Source: Corynespora cassiicola
Lineage: Eukaryota > Ascomycota > Dothideomycetes > Pleosporales > Corynesporascaceae
Assembly (NCBI GenBank): GCA_022059125.1
Contig: JAEUWY010000002.1
Coordinates: forward strand, 3,658,001 to 3,722,000
Direction: 5' to 3'
DNA: 64,000 bases
This document shows positions 1 through 11,554 of this stretch, in pieces (the stretch's first letter is position 1; each line of letters begins with the position of its first letter). Position numbers and translations under genes: made by a program. The notes under the pieces are model-generated. The model was not told the origin of the DNA and did not search any database. It saw only the letters and a program-made list of their open reading frames with translations.

Positions 1-742
1 GGTCGGTTTGCTCCGCAATGTAGTTGGTCATGCTCGCTGTGGACATTGTCAGAATTCTCTTCAAGTAAGACTTAATTGCTGCTCTTCTTTACTCACGGAG
101 ACTGAAGTTCAACTGCGACTTTACTGCTTTCACATAGTCGCGTTGACATACCATGTCGCCGACGTGGAGGTTCCACATGAAATGCTATGCATATGTCAAC
201 TCCAAATCCTCCAACAACGATGAAAGTCTCACCTCGTCAACTACTTTGAGAAATGACAGCTTTTGTAGCGGCTGATTCTTGATGTCGTCGAAGAATTTCG
301 GAGGTAAAATATGAATGAGCTCGTCGTTGATCCATGTTGCCCAAATCTTGTCTTGCTTCGTATACTGTAATCACGCTTAGTTCTTGAAGCCATCCTTCCA
401 ATTTCCATCCTGAGAATTATTTCGACACCCTTCAAAAAGTTCCAAGCTTACCCTTTTGTAGCCATCGAAAACAACATTGTTCGGATCGAGATTGAACTTG
501 GTCATCATCGTCCGGCGCAGCCACCATCCACAATCCCCTAGGACCACATGCTTGTTGCCTCTCCGCTCGAGAAAGTCGTAAAACGGCCCCAACCCAATAA
601 AAAAGACTGCGATTATTCCCAAGAGGGTGACATAGGGACGCCAAGCCTCTGAGAATCCAAGAAAGTTGCCATTGGTCGGAGCATGGTGGAGAGGAAGTGT
701 GTCCGCTTGTGTGCTATTGTCGGACCATGAAGTAGATTCCAT
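1..742 (-). CDS. Cytochrome P450, N-terminal part, cut by the left window edge
   Basis: Membrane-anchored P450 monooxygenase, only the first ~180 residues in view. Exons read as 742-452, 364-233, 184-97 and 36 to beyond base 1, all in phase. An N-terminal membrane segment (about residues 35-55) is followed by motifs typical of fungal P450 N-termini, such as ILPPKFFDDIKN and LSFLKVVDE. Both the first and third intron positions match those of the P450 at 40706-42441 (after GYKR versus GYRK, and before PSM versus PSL), so the two are paralogs. The heme-binding end lies outside the window. It shares a promoter region, holding two TCGGN3CCGA sites, with the divergent AsaB-like gene. It is probably a GliF-like tailoring oxygenase; its substrate is unknown. 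Confidence 0.8.
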
Positions 743-855
743 GGTTCTTTCCTTGACATACGTATCGGGCTCACTAGAAGGATCAATTTCAGAATTGTGG
801 TGCGCAACTTATGGTGCATTATATGCAGGAGCTAACTTGATTGGCATATCCTGGA

Positions 856-866
856 TCGGGGACCGA
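856..866. promoter_or_regulatory. TCGGN3CCGA palindrome 1
   Basis: Exact TCGG-GGA-CCGA between the divergent P450 (start 742) and AsaB-like gene (start 1161). The motif is known from ETP-cluster promoters; binding here is inferred. Confidence 0.75.
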
Positions 867-1051
867 GTTACGGCCGACCCAGATTGGCAGGTCTGCCTCT
901 TAATACCAGAGCCTTACACCGCCCCGATACAGTAAAAGCGCTTCATGCGAGACTATCAGTTTTTTGAAACTCATTCGCAAGCATACTACTTGCGAGAAAC
1001 ACAGGGTTCACAGTTATAAACACGCGATACTATTCGTAAGTTCTTATCCAC

Positions 1052-1062
1052 TCGGATACCGA
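1052..1062. promoter_or_regulatory. TCGGN3CCGA palindrome 2
   Basis: Exact TCGG-ATA-CCGA, about 100 bases before the ATG of the AsaB-like gene. It is the second copy in the same 418-base divergent promoter. Confidence 0.75.
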
Positions 1063-1160
1063 CAAACTTTATACATTACATATACACTTCTGGTTTGTCA
1101 AAAAAAAATACTACTCTCTCAAAAAATCAATTACGAACCTTTTCGTAGAGTTACTCTAAG

Positions 1161-2257
1161 ATGACCGCCCTCCCCAAGTACGACGCAGAGATGCTCTACA
1201 TCGAGCCCTGGCAAGACAAGAAGGAAGCCCCATACTATCGCACGAACCCCGACCCCGGCTTCGAGGTCAAAAACTACGACTGGCTACCATACAAAGTAGG
1301 CGTCGAAGACTGCCGGGCCTGCAAGGATAATTTTACTTTGGATGATCACGCGTTCGCCTTCGTGGACGATGCTGATGGCGGCCGGCCAGAGGTACTGCAA
1401 GCCATCCGCGACATAAACACCGAGAAAATCGAAAAGGAGTACTATCCTGCGGTTGAAGCACTGGTCAAGCGTAAGACGGGTGCCGACAAGGTTATCATTT
1501 TCAATCATTCGATTCGCAAGCGTGATCCGGCGGAGGGCTTTTTCGGTAGCCCCGGGAAGCAACAGCCAGGTAGAACGGTATGCATGTCGCGCTTGAATAT
1601 TTAATAATGCTCTCTGACTATGTTCTAGGTGCATTGCGACCAGTACGATACAGTTTGCCAGAGCCGACAACGTCGATGAGGCTAATGCCACCACAGGACT
1701 CCCAAAGGCGCTATCCGCCGAGCCCGCCAATACGCCGGTGAGGAAGCAGAAGAACTTCTTAAAGGCCGCTTTCGCATTATCAAGTAAGGATGCATGATTC
1801 AAAGGAAGGCGAAGCGACAAGGCGCTAACAAAATACCAGCGTCTGGAGACCAATCAACGGCCCTGTCGAGGACTGGCCGCTTGCGACAATGGACGGCAAA
1901 TCTTTGAGCCAGGATAACCTACACGCTACAGATCTCTGGAAGAATCAATGGGAGGAGCTCGGATCTACATACAATATAAGTCATGGGGAAGGCCAGAAGT
2001 GGTACTATCTTGGGGGCCAACGACCAGACGAAGCGCTATTGATCAAAATTTATGACAACGCTCCTGATGTGCCTGCAAAACGTAAGTGTCGCCTTTTATC
2101 TAAATCTATCTCTTAATACGATGTTATTAGGGGTTGGTATATTTACTGACATGGTTTAGTTTGTCCACACTGTGCGTTTGAGCATCCTGCGACAAAGCCG
2201 GATGCTCCAAGGAGGGAGAGTATTGAAGTGCGGTGCTTGGTTTTTGGCGGGTCGTGA
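1161..2257 (+). CDS. AsaB/CmcJ-like oxidoreductase family protein, copy A
   Basis: Protein of 285 residues from five exons: 1161-1577, 1629-1642, 1697-1783, 1840-2081 and 2160-2257. Exon 2 is a 14-base micro-exon encoding VHCDQ. The apparent in-frame stops after it (TGA, TAA) lie inside an intron, so the gene is intact. It resembles the fungal family that includes AsaB and cephamycin CmcJ-like proteins, annotated as hydroxylase/desaturase. Visible family signatures are the VHxDQ turn, a VWRPINGPVEDWPLA segment and a C-terminal RRESIEVRCLVF. The paralog at 19263-20310 has exactly the same spliced length and shares the 87-base and 242-base exons. The exact reaction is not established; an oxidative tailoring step is an inference from family and context. 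Confidence 0.8.
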
Positions 2258-2815
2258 TGATTCCGGATGAATTCAATGTTTTTGATTTTGGGGAAACCTT
2301 GAGAGGCAAGGATTGGGATTTCAGCAGCTCCCTTTGACACAAATCCCGAGTTTTGAGGAAATACACTCACGAAATGTTGCATACGTTCATTAATGCTGAT
2401 AATATGCCTTCGTAAAGATCAAAACACGTTGTAGTTTCCGTGAAAATGTAAAAAAATATTTCTTGGAAATTAAATCGAGAAGTATGATCGGATGGGCTGG
2501 CCAATTCGTGACGGCCAATGACGTTGTATTCAGCTCCATGTATCTTCCAAACATAACTTTTCGTCAACCAGTGATTAGTTATGATGATGCAATCTAAAAA
2601 TTGAGTACACAGGTTTTATATTTGTTTCATCTGCATGAAATCTTCTATGTTATTCAATGACATATGAGACAATAACAAGACAAAACGTTGCAGCCTTGAA
2701 GAGGTAACGAGAAAAGTATAGTAGGGGAAACCGGATAAAAGAACAAGTTCATTTTCCAGGTTGATTAGTTGAAGAGTGTTCTTTAATAAAAGACACGTTG
2801 TTTTCACTACTGCAA
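2258..2815. other. Convergent intergenic stretch
   Basis: A-T rich 558 bases between two converging genes. It should hold both 3' untranslated regions. No convincing gene or repeat was seen. Confidence 0.5.
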
Positions 2816-4543
2816 TCATTCTTTGCTGACCATTTCCACTGAGACAGAGTTCTCGGGAGACGAGTCATTGCCCCACATTCCCCGTTCATCATCCGCTGCG
2901 CTCCCCACACCAACCTCAGGAGTGATTTCTTTTCCTCTCACTGTTCTATATAGAATCACAAATAAGAGACCAGCCCCTCCAGTGATTCCAAGTAGCAACC
3001 AGAAACTGGCCTGATAACCATTCATCAAGGACTCCTCCGAGGCAGAGTCATTTGTAAAGCTCTTTGCAGTAGCATTGGCCAGAGCAAGCAGAATTGCACT
3101 ACCAGTCTGGTAAGCTACCATCAGCATAGCTGTAGCCTGCCCATGCTGCACCTCCGGTATAGTACCAAGAGTGCTTGCTTGTGCGCGTACAACGGCGGGG
3201 GCATTGCCGAACAGGTAGAGAAGGGCGAAGCAAATTATATAGGCACGGTGGACGCCCAGTTCCATTAGACCCCATGGTATGATGAAAGCAGCCGTCCAGA
3301 GGTATGCGCCACCGATTTGAACCCTGACGGAAGTGCGGGAGCTGAGGAAACTCCCCAGTCCTCCGGACACGGTCGATGCTACCGCTGCTGGCTTCAGAAT
3401 AGTTAGTATATCCGATTACTAGACATGCAAGAGAATCTAGAAGCTTACCAGGAGGTAGAGTGCTGAGCGGAGCGCTGAAAGATGGAGACAGTTGAGAAAG
3501 ACTTGTGTGACCAAGAGAAGCCAAGTGGCAAAGCCGCCTCCGAAAATGACAAAGGTCAAGAGCATAAGCATCATGTTTCGGTCATAGATAAAAGGCTTCG
3601 GAAGAAGGGGATTATCGAGGCGCCGCTCGTAGATGGGAAAGGCAAGCACGAGAAGTGCCCCCAAGATAATCGTCACCAGGATTTCAGGACTGGTCCAACC
3701 CCGATTGCCGCCATCATCAATGCCATAGATGAGCAATGGAAGGCCAGTAACAAACATCCCAAGACCAAATTTGTCGAATTTTTTGGATGGATCGCGGGGA
3801 GGTTTGGCAAATATCGGAACAGCGAAGAAGCCGGCGATGCATAGGAAGCCGTTCATGGCAAGTACCAACCAGAAGAGTGCTCGCCACCCAGCCGGTGATT
3901 CTGCCGCCGAAGAAAATTAATATCAAGACCAATGAGAACGGATTCGGGAATGTTTACCGACTAGAAGTGCACCGAGAATCATCCCCGAGATCATGCCGAG
4001 AGGGCCACACATGATGAGAAGCGAAAGTCCTTTGGTGCGCTTCTTCTCATCAGAGAATAGATGTGTGATAATGGGAGGTCCAGTAGCTGTCTGGATGTTT
4101 CGAACGACTGGTCAGCCTTGTTCCAGCTGCTTTAGAGAAACATGACCACTCACACTCATTGCGGCGCCTACGCCGCAAAACACCCGACCAACGATCAGCC
4201 CATATTTGTTAGGTGTCGCTGCACAAAGTGCACTCGCCCACGTCAAGAAACCTGTACCGAACAAGAATCCGAAGCGCAGTCCATATCTGTCCACGATCGC
4301 GCCAGATATAGGGAGAATGGTGGCAAAAGCCAAGTTGTAGGCAATTAAAACCCAGTTGACGTCGAAGGGTGTCATATCAAGCGACTCCATGATGGCGGAA
4401 AGACCAAAATTGACCATTGTCGCTTGAAAGGTATCGATGTACATGGCCATACAGGCCATTGTTGTGACGGCCCATGCTAATGGGGTGGATTTGGAAGCAT
4501 CGTTTTCGGGTTTAAGCCACGACGGAGTTACAACTAAACCCAT
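2816..4543 (-). CDS. MFS drug-efflux type transporter (GliA-like role)
   Basis: Plasma-membrane major facilitator protein of 516 residues. Exons are 4543-4154, 4090-3958, 3900-3449 and 3391-2816. The ATG at 4543 was chosen because the first membrane segment follows within ~30 residues; a longer in-frame upstream reading is low-quality sequence. The membrane-segment pattern and a PISGAIVDRYGLRFG loop (the conserved MFS motif A region) fit the H+-driven drug antiporters found as self-protection exporters in ETP clusters. The C-terminus is polar and acidic. It is divergent from the O-methyltransferase at 4886, with a long TCGGN3CCGA palindrome between them. Export of the cluster product is inferred from context. 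Confidence 0.85.
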
Positions 4544-4794
4544 GCTATACAGGAGAAATATATTGGAATTCGAGACGGAGGGTTCGCGTCGTGAAAAATC
4601 GCGAATCGGAGAAAGGGGGGCGGGAAGGAGTCGTGTCGTCGAAATTAGAATGGCGATTAAATGGTTAGGCCGGAGAGTTTGCGGAAACTTTCCGGTGACA
4701 ACACTATGAAAGATTTCCCAATCAAATATTATGGTAAAGAAGGCTCCAGCTAATGTCAAAGTGCTGGGTTTGAAAGGAGAGGCAATACCCCTGG

Positions 4795-4813
4795 GAGGTC
4801 GGCTTCCGACCTC
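4795..4813. promoter_or_regulatory. TCGGN3CCGA palindrome 3, extended arms
   Basis: Exact TCGG-CTT-CCGA at 4799-4809 inside a perfect 8-base-arm palindrome (GAGGTCGG, 3-base spacer, CCGACCTC). It lies between the divergent transporter and O-methyltransferase and is the strongest dyad of the set. Confidence 0.8.
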
Positions 4814-4885
4814 ATGTTTCAATTGAGAGCTACATAAATGATGATCATAAGCCTCATTATTCACAAGCACACCAAATAACCCATA

Positions 4886-6166
4886 ATGTCGGTCGATTCA
4901 GCTTTGTTAAATCTCCAGAAAGCGCTTAAAGATGCCTGCGAGGCACTCGAAGGGCCTCTCAATCAGGAACGCATCGATTCGCTGCAGGATTCAAACAAGT
5001 TACCCAACAAGCAGTCTAGCCTGATAGCGTCCCAGACCGTCGATCTCTTAGATCGTGTATCACGATTGGTGCAGCCCCCTGTTTCTGTCTTGGCTGAGAG
5101 CTATTTGGGTTAGTACTGTAGACATGATATCTCAAAGGGTCTCACCGAGCTAACATGACAAGCTTACTACGACACAAAATGCCTGTGGGCTGCCGTAGAA
5201 AACAACATACCCGATCATCTGGAGAATGGACCACGAACTGTCGAAGAGCTGGCGGCATTAAGCTCCTTACAACCACTCCGCCTCCGTCAGATTCTACGCG
5301 TGCTCCATAACAACAGCATTTTCACGTACAATGCAGAAAACGACACTTATGCCAACAGCCCTGCGTCAGCTCTTCTAGTAAAGAGCCACTGGACCCAGTG
5401 GCACACATGGACCGACCTTTACGGCAATGAGTTCTACGACATGGCGCGCGGCATCCCCCTCGCTATTCGCGCGGGCGAAGCTCGCAGCGCAGCACAAGTC
5501 GAATACAACACCACCAAAAGCATCTTCCACTACTTCGCCGAAAAGGGGCTGGTAGCAAAACTCCATCGCACGCTGGGTAGTGGAGCCATTGCACAAGCAC
5601 CCGGGATGATCGCAGACTATGACTGGGCCGAGGTAGGCGACGCTCATGTACTGGACATCGGGGCAGGTGGAGGCGATTTTTTGGCCAGCCTACTACGCGC
5701 TCATCCGCGCATGACGGGAGCGATATTAGAGCTCGAGAGTGTGGTTGAGCTTGTTAAGCCCATGTTCGATGGCCCAGATGGTAAGTTCAAGGACCTGAGC
5801 GGCAGGGTGACACACTTCCACATCGGCGATTTTACAAAGGAGGTCCCTGCCAATTCTATATATACGATGAAGTGGTGTCTGCACGACTGGAAGGATGAAG
5901 ATGTTGTTCGGATTCTGAAGAATGTACGGAAGGCGATCGTCATGGAGCCGTTGAGCCGATTGGTGGTCATTGAGTCCGTACTACAGGAGGGGCGTTCGGG
6001 TCGCATTGCAAGGTATGGAGACATTACTATGATGGTGGGGGCAAATGGCCAGGAGAGAACGGAAAATGATTGGCGACGATTGGCTGAGCTTAGTGGATGG
6101 GGGATTAAGAGTGTCTCTCCCTTGCGCAATGCGTGGCCGGCTGCTATCGATCTGAGGCCTATATAA
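4886..6166 (+). CDS. SAM-dependent O-methyltransferase A (caffeate-OMT-like, winged-helix N-terminus)
   Basis: Protein of 408 residues from exons 4886-5108 and 5163-6166. The N-terminal half is the dimerisation/winged-helix part of fungal O-methyltransferases. The SAM-binding loop VLDIGAGGGDF is at about residues 237-247, and the putative catalytic base is the His in WCLHDWKDED at about residue 315. It is closely related to the gene at 8734-10081: same intron position and phase, and shared blocks such as SHWTQWHTW and FYDMARGIP. It lies inside the regulon, next to the exporter. Methylation of a hydroxyl or thiol on the cluster product is inferred; the methyl acceptor cannot be read from sequence. 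Confidence 0.9.
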
Positions 6167-6305
6167 TATCGAGGATGTGGAATTATCTACCCTAATTTTG
6201 CAAAGGTTTTATGTTTACATTAAATCAGTGTGATTCATTTGCTTTTCATAGAGTCTATCACACAAGATTAAGCGCTGAAAACGCCATCCCGCTCGATTCC
6301 GCATC

Positions 6306-6316
6306 TCGGGCACCGA
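6306..6316. promoter_or_regulatory. TCGGN3CCGA palindrome 4
   Basis: Exact TCGG-GCA-CCGA, 71 bases before the permease ATG. It suggests that the permease belongs to the regulon. Confidence 0.75.
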
Positions 6317-6386
6317 CACACTATATAAACTTGGCACCCTTTGGTTCTATCTGGATGCACAAGGAGAAGAATGAAGCGTACCATGT

Positions 6387-8021
6387 ATGTTGAATCATGT
6401 TAACGAAACAAAGACCCAACTCACAAGACTTAGGCGTCTAAGATTGCATCACCAAGAGGTCGACCGGTGGATTAACGATGACATCCGGCCTTTACCTCCA
6501 GCCCGGCGGCAGTGGACAGCATGGACTTACATCGCTTTCTGGCTGGCTTGGCACGTGTCCCTAACAAACTTTACCATGGGATCCTCGATGGTGGCGCTGG
6601 GTCTGTCAGTGTGGCAGGTGATGCTCGCGATCATCATTGGGCGACTTATCATCGCAGCTGTGGCGGTCGCTGTAGGCTTCATCGGTGCTGACTGGCATAT
6701 TGGGTTCCCCGTCTACTCACGCGCACTATGGGGAATGCGCGGCTCTTACATCCCTATGGTCCAGCGCATCATGTGTGGCATCGTCGGAATTGCTGTGCAA
6801 TCTTACCTGGGTGGCGTGTGCATCACAGCCATGCTCAGTGCCATATTCCCCTCCTTCCATCGAATGTCCAATACGCTGCCCCTGTCTGCAAATATCACCA
6901 CCAAGCAGTTCATTGGCTGGGTAGTCTTCAATCTCCTCTCGGTCCCCTTTCTCTGTGCCCGTCTGGAGCGGAAGAATCTTGTGCGCATATTTGTCGCCTT
7001 GAACACCTACTCATTCTTCACGCTTTTGGCTATTATGATCTGGGCTGTCTCCCGAGCCGGCGGTGGTGGACCTCTACTATCGCAGGGGCCATTGCCAAGC
7101 AGCGATATTGGATGGGGTATCTGCAAGGCCATCACCACCGTAATCGGATCTATTGCCGTAGGGCTGATGAGCCAGCCTGACTTTACGCGTTTCGCCCGCA
7201 CACCTGGAGCACAAGTCACGGGCCAGTGGACCTCTATCCTTTTTTTCGGCACACTTATGCCACTGTTTGGTTGCATCACCGCCTCAGCAACACAAGCCAT
7301 ATATGGACAACCTATCTGGAACCCCACCGAAATCGCACTGCGTTGGCTGGAGACTGATTACACGGCAAAGACACGTGCCAGTGGTTTCTTTGTAGGCTTC
7401 GGTCTCATGGCATGTCAGTTGGTCGTCAATACATTCGAAAACGGATTTAGCACTGGCATGGATCTCGCAGCTATCGCACCTGAGTACATCAACATTCGGC
7501 GCGGAGCTCTGCTCGCCCTTGCTGTTGCATGTGCAGCATGCCCATGGCAGCTTATGACTTCTGCTTCCGTCTTCCTCAATGTCGTCTCGTCGTACACCAT
7601 CATCATTGGCCCTATTTTGGGCATTCAAATATGTGACTACTTCGTCCTGCGACGACGTCGCCTCCAGCTGTCTGCTCTATACAACGCTGAACCGCATGCT
7701 CCGTACTTTTACTTGCATGGCTTCAATTGGCGAACCATTGTCGCATGGATGGTGACGTGGGTACCCCAGTTGCCGGGTTTCATCAATGCTATCAATCCGA
7801 ATATCCATGTGTCATTTGGAGCCGCAAAGCTCTTTGACCTGTCGTTCCTGTTTGGAGGGGCAGCTGGATTTTTAATTTACCTCAGCATCAACCTGATATT
7901 TCCTCCATCGAACCTGCGACAAATTGACGAGGTTGATTTATTCAACACGTTTTCTGAAAGCGAGGCCGAGAGACGTGGCGTCAAGACTGGTGTTCAGAGC
8001 GTAGTAATTGAGGTAGCCTAA
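6387..8021 (+). CDS. NCS1-family nucleobase/allantoin-type permease
   Basis: Intronless reading frame of 544 residues with about 12 membrane segments. The N-terminal NDDIRPLPPARRQWTAW block and the repeated hydrophobic segments match the NCS1 (Fur/Dal4/Fcy) symporters, which import uracil, allantoin, hydantoins or related small heterocycles across the plasma membrane. Length fits the family (about 500-570 residues). A short upstream coding exon cannot be excluded. It lies between two paralogous O-methyltransferases and carries a TCGGN3CCGA site just upstream, so co-expression with the cluster is likely. Its substrate and role in a peptide-metabolite cluster are unclear. Uptake of a cyclic intermediate is speculation, and it may be a passenger gene. 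Confidence 0.85.
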   Translation: MLNHVNETKTQLTRLRRLRLHHQEVDRWINDDIRPLPPARRQWTAWTYIAFWLAWHVSLTNFTMGSSMVALGLSVWQVMLAIIIGRLIIAAVAVAVGFIGADWHIGFPVYSRALWGMRGSYIPMVQRIMCGIVGIAVQSYLGGVCITAMLSAIFPSFHRMSNTLPLSANITTKQFIGWVVFNLLSVPFLCARLERKNLVRIFVALNTYSFFTLLAIMIWAVSRAGGGGPLLSQGPLPSSDIGWGICKAITTVIGSIAVGLMSQPDFTRFARTPGAQVTGQWTSILFFGTLMPLFGCITASATQAIYGQPIWNPTEIALRWLETDYTAKTRASGFFVGFGLMACQLVVNTFENGFSTGMDLAAIAPEYINIRRGALLALAVACAACPWQLMTSASVFLNVVSSYTIIIGPILGIQICDYFVLRRRRLQLSALYNAEPHAPYFYLHGFNWRTIVAWMVTWVPQLPGFINAINPNIHVSFGAAKLFDLSFLFGGAAGFLIYLSINLIFPPSNLRQIDEVDLFNTFSESEAERRGVKTGVQSVVIEVA

Positions 8022-8733
8022 ACAGCCTCCTTACTCTGTCTTGGTCGAGTTATTGTTACTCTCAGCAAAGTTTAATGGATAAAAGGCAAGGGTCCAGTAG
8101 CAAATGTATGCCGAGGGGTTCAATGTAATTATAAGCCAAACATTCGATTATACCCCACCACGCATACTTATTAGTAACTCATCACATTGAACATGTTTCT
8201 TAGATATTAAATTAGAAAAACTGTTCTGTAGCCTCAATCGAGTAGGAGAAAATAAGCATTTCACCGTTGATGATCTTTGCGTCGTTATTTGGCATAATAG
8301 CTACCTTTCGCAAGGCATATAGTATGTCTATCTGTTAACACATTAAATGAGAGGTGAAACTAGCCGACAACTTTTTCGCGTTTCTTGCGCCAGGTTAAGA
8401 ATCTGGTCTCCAATCAATCTGGCTTCAAAAGGTAGTGTTTATCGACCAGGCCCGCTCATTGGCTGCACTCTCTACAAAGCAGGCTGGGGTGCGTCGGCTA
8501 CCGACAAAAACAGGGGTTTCTCTAGATTCGGGCCTTGTAGTCGCTCGAAGAACCCCCGCGTTCGGACTACAGCCAATTGCACTAGTCTCGATTTGAAGCA
8601 CCCGAGCCGAGCTTCTTGAACGTCATTATCTCAAAACCAACCTTCATTTGTTGCCCATTTCGTATTTTAGAAGTTGTTCTTTTGTTGTATTTACACTTTC
8701 TAGCTATCGAAAAAAACCGAACATAGGCCAATC
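8022..8733. other. Intergenic stretch before O-methyltransferase B
   Basis: 712 bases with no convincing gene. It holds one TCGGN3CCGA site at 8494-8504 and the presumed permease 3' end. Confidence 0.5.
8494..8504. promoter_or_regulatory. TCGGN3CCGA palindrome 5
   Basis: Exact TCGG-CTA-CCGA, 230 bases before the ATG of O-methyltransferase B. Confidence 0.75.
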
Positions 8734-10081
8734 ATGTCTACTGCTTTGAATTCATTAAACACCCAACTCGAAGATGTACTTCGCACTCTGAAATCTGAGC
8801 CCGTGAACTCGGAACTGCAAAAGGGTCTACATGATCACTCCGAGGGCGCGCTACCAGATCCTGAATTGAGCAAACTGGCTAGCAGATCCATAGATCTGTT
8901 GCACGAGATTGAGCAAATGCTTGAGCCGGGTCATCTTGTGCTCGCAGACCATTTCCTAGGTGAGCAAACTCCAGGAGAGTAGTCTGTCGAAGCATGGCTA
9001 TGTCTATTTTCCGATACTTACAAGACAACTACGCTGACACCAATCAGGCTACGTCCACGCCAAATGTCTCGTTTCAGCAGTGCAATTCGGCATAGCAGAC
9101 GCCCTCGACAAGAACGGACCCATGACAATAACCCCCCTCGCATCCACCTGCTCGGCGCGCCCCGACCGCCTCTCCCAGGTTCTTCGCGTCCTCATCAGCA
9201 ACGGCATCTTCGCCTACGACCGCACCTCCAAAACGTACACCAACAACCACACCTCTACGCTCCTCCTCTCCTCCCACTGGACCCAATGGCACCGCTGGGC
9301 CACACTGTACGGAACCAAGTTCTACGACATGGCGCGCGGGATCCCGTGCTCGCTCCGCGACGACGCCCTCCGGTCTCCCGCCCAGATAAACTACAACACC
9401 GACCTCAACATGTTCAAGTACTTTGAGAGCCAGGGGTGGGTGCCTCAGCTGCACGCGACCCTCGGCGCGGGCGCGACGGCGCAGGCGCCCGGCATCCTGG
9501 CCGACTATCCGTGGGGCGAGGTCGAGGGCGAGACGATCATGGATGTCGGGGGTGGCGGTGGGGGGTTCGTCGCCATGTTGATGCGCGCGCACAAGGCGCT
9601 CCGGGGCGGCATATTCGACCAGCCGCACGTGATTGAGTATGCGAAGCCGTTGTTTCACGCGCCTGACGGGCAATTTGTGGATGTCGGGGCGCAGGTTCCC
9701 ATCGAGAATCTTGTTGGGGGGGATTTCTTCGATAAGATTCCGCCTTCCAAGGTTTACACGATGAAGTGGACGCTGCACGATTGGCGGGATGAAGACGCTA
9801 GACGTATTCTGCGGAATATCGAGAAGGCGATTGTGCCGGGGGAAAACAGCCGGTTGATCATTTTGGAGGCAATTTTGGATACGACCAGGAGTGCAAGACT
9901 ATCGAGGTATGGCGATATGAATATGATGATTGCGGCGGATGGGGTGGAGAGGACCTGGGACGAGTGGGTGGAGTTGGCGGATAGCGCGGGGTGGGTCATC
10001 ACCAAGGTATATCCATTGAGGAACGCGTGGCATTGTGCCTTTGATCTGGTGCCAAAGAGCTGGCAAAAGGTGAAACTATAG
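8734..10081 (+). CDS. SAM-dependent O-methyltransferase B, paralog of A
   Basis: Protein of 419 residues from exons 8734-8959 and 9048-10081. The SAM loop IMDVGGGGGGF is at about residues 239-249, and the presumed catalytic His in WTLHDWRDED is at about residue 319. It shares with methyltransferase A the intron position, the SHWTQWHRW and FYDMARGIP blocks, the LRNAWH/LRNAWP ending and a similar N-terminus, so the pair arose by duplication. The second exon is visibly richer in G and C than that of copy A. It may methylate a second position of the same scaffold or the product of the second gene set; this is inference. Confidence 0.9.
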
Positions 10082-10898
10082 ACCGAAATTTGAATACAGA
10101 GACGATTTTTACATGTTCCAAACGATATTATTTCCACTGGATTAGCTTCAATGGCTGGAGCTGACACTGGGCATCTATCAACTCTGTACAGACTGTTGGA
10201 TATATGTCTAACCTTTTGATAGGCGACCCAAGTGCCATTGAAACTATTCTGCAATCTCACGAGTGCGCATCTTGTCATGCTAATCATGACCAGTGAAGCT
10301 TGAATTTGAAATTGATGGAAGTTCGGTTGGTAAAGATCGTCACAATATGATTTCACATCCAAATTTGCTTAGACAGAGGAAGTCTCATACAAAATATTGA
10401 AGTCGCGGACCTTTACATCCAACCTAATCGTGTCTGAGCTGCGGTGACAATGAGGGTCATATGAGAAAGAGGTTGCCCGAACTCCAAGTGAATACTAGGT
10501 AAGTTGGGTACAAGTATGGCCTCATAGACTCTATTTAATTCCAAAAGACGACACCTTCGTCCTGTTGTCCTCTCTTGGTGAACAAAAGACGCTGCGTCAT
10601 GTGACATACCTCAAGTACCACTAGAGGTTTGCAGGTGCTCTCAAGGAAGGACCTCATGATACGTTCATAGATCTCATGATGAGCCCAAAATTGGAAGTTT
10701 CAAGAATGGCAGCGACATCGGATCGCTTTTCCTTCTTCGTAGCTGTTCTCCACATGATTGTCGCCTTTCCCTCGTTGCGATCCCAGCATTAACTCATTGC
10801 ATAATTCATTCTCCCTACATATGACATTCGATTAACATAGAATCTCATGCTGTTACGATTACGATGATGGCATAGATGATGGCATGACGTCGATATCG

Positions 10899-10909
10899 TC
10901 GGTTGCCGA
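10899..10909. promoter_or_regulatory. TCGGN3CCGA palindrome 6
   Basis: Exact TCGG-TTG-CCGA upstream of the T-C-A NRPS. Confidence 0.75.
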
Positions 10910-11297
10910 ACTGAGAGGTTCAGTATTCGTCCCGATGGACACACGTGTTTGCGCAAACAGCTCTACAGCTACAGGGTAACGACGAGACAGTACCACACCG
11001 ATTGAGTCTTTCTTCCTTGATTCCGACGAGTTCAAACTTCATCCAAGATAATCATCCATTCGAAAAACTTGTCCCCAAGAGCGTTACTGCAATCACAAAA
11101 CCGACTCGGCGTAGTCTCGCAAACCCAGCGAAATCTTTTCCAATCTCTTCTCGGTATCTGGAGAAAATCAAGACTGACCGACTGCAATCAAAGCTACGTC
11201 GGGTGAGTGGGCCTGTATTCCCCTTAGGCATTCATTCTGAAGGCCAGATCTTGCACCCCAAGCCCACATAGCCAATAGAGACAGATGGATCTCTCGG

Positions 11298-11308
11298 TCG
11301 GTACCCGA
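11298..11308. promoter_or_regulatory. TCGGN3CCGA palindrome 7
   Basis: Exact TCGG-TAC-CCGA, 247 bases before the ATG of the T-C-A NRPS. Confidence 0.75.
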
Positions 11309-11554
11309 ACCCCGGCAAACATACGCATCTGTTCGCAGCCAAGGGTGGGACGCGGCGAAATACATCCTTAGAAGCCCCTTTGCTTACCCATCTAGCACTG
11401 GGAATGGAGTTAGACGAAGTCAGCGCTTACTTCCCGCGCACTCGATGAACATCAAGCTTCAGCAAGCACAAACATCGGCGCAACCCACCTACACCTCTAA
11501 ATTCTTCACCCTCGAGCTACCCTCACGTTACATTTTGTTTTTGTTTTTTTCATC

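Larger units (their letters stand above)
10082..11554. other. Long upstream region of the T-C-A NRPS
   Basis: 1.47 kb without a convincing gene. In particular I see no adenylation-domain remnant ahead of the NRPS. It carries two exact TCGGN3CCGA sites (10899-10909 and 11298-11308). Confidence 0.55.

Noticed and set aside
1629..1783. In-frame TGA and TAA suggesting that AsaB-like copy A is a pseudogene
   Set aside because: Both stops fall in a good intron (1643-1696). The spliced frame is open and matches copy B in length and sequence pattern.
9074..9778. 234-residue minus-strand ORF over methyltransferase B
   Set aside because: Arg/His-rich antisense reading of a G-C rich exon with no domain.
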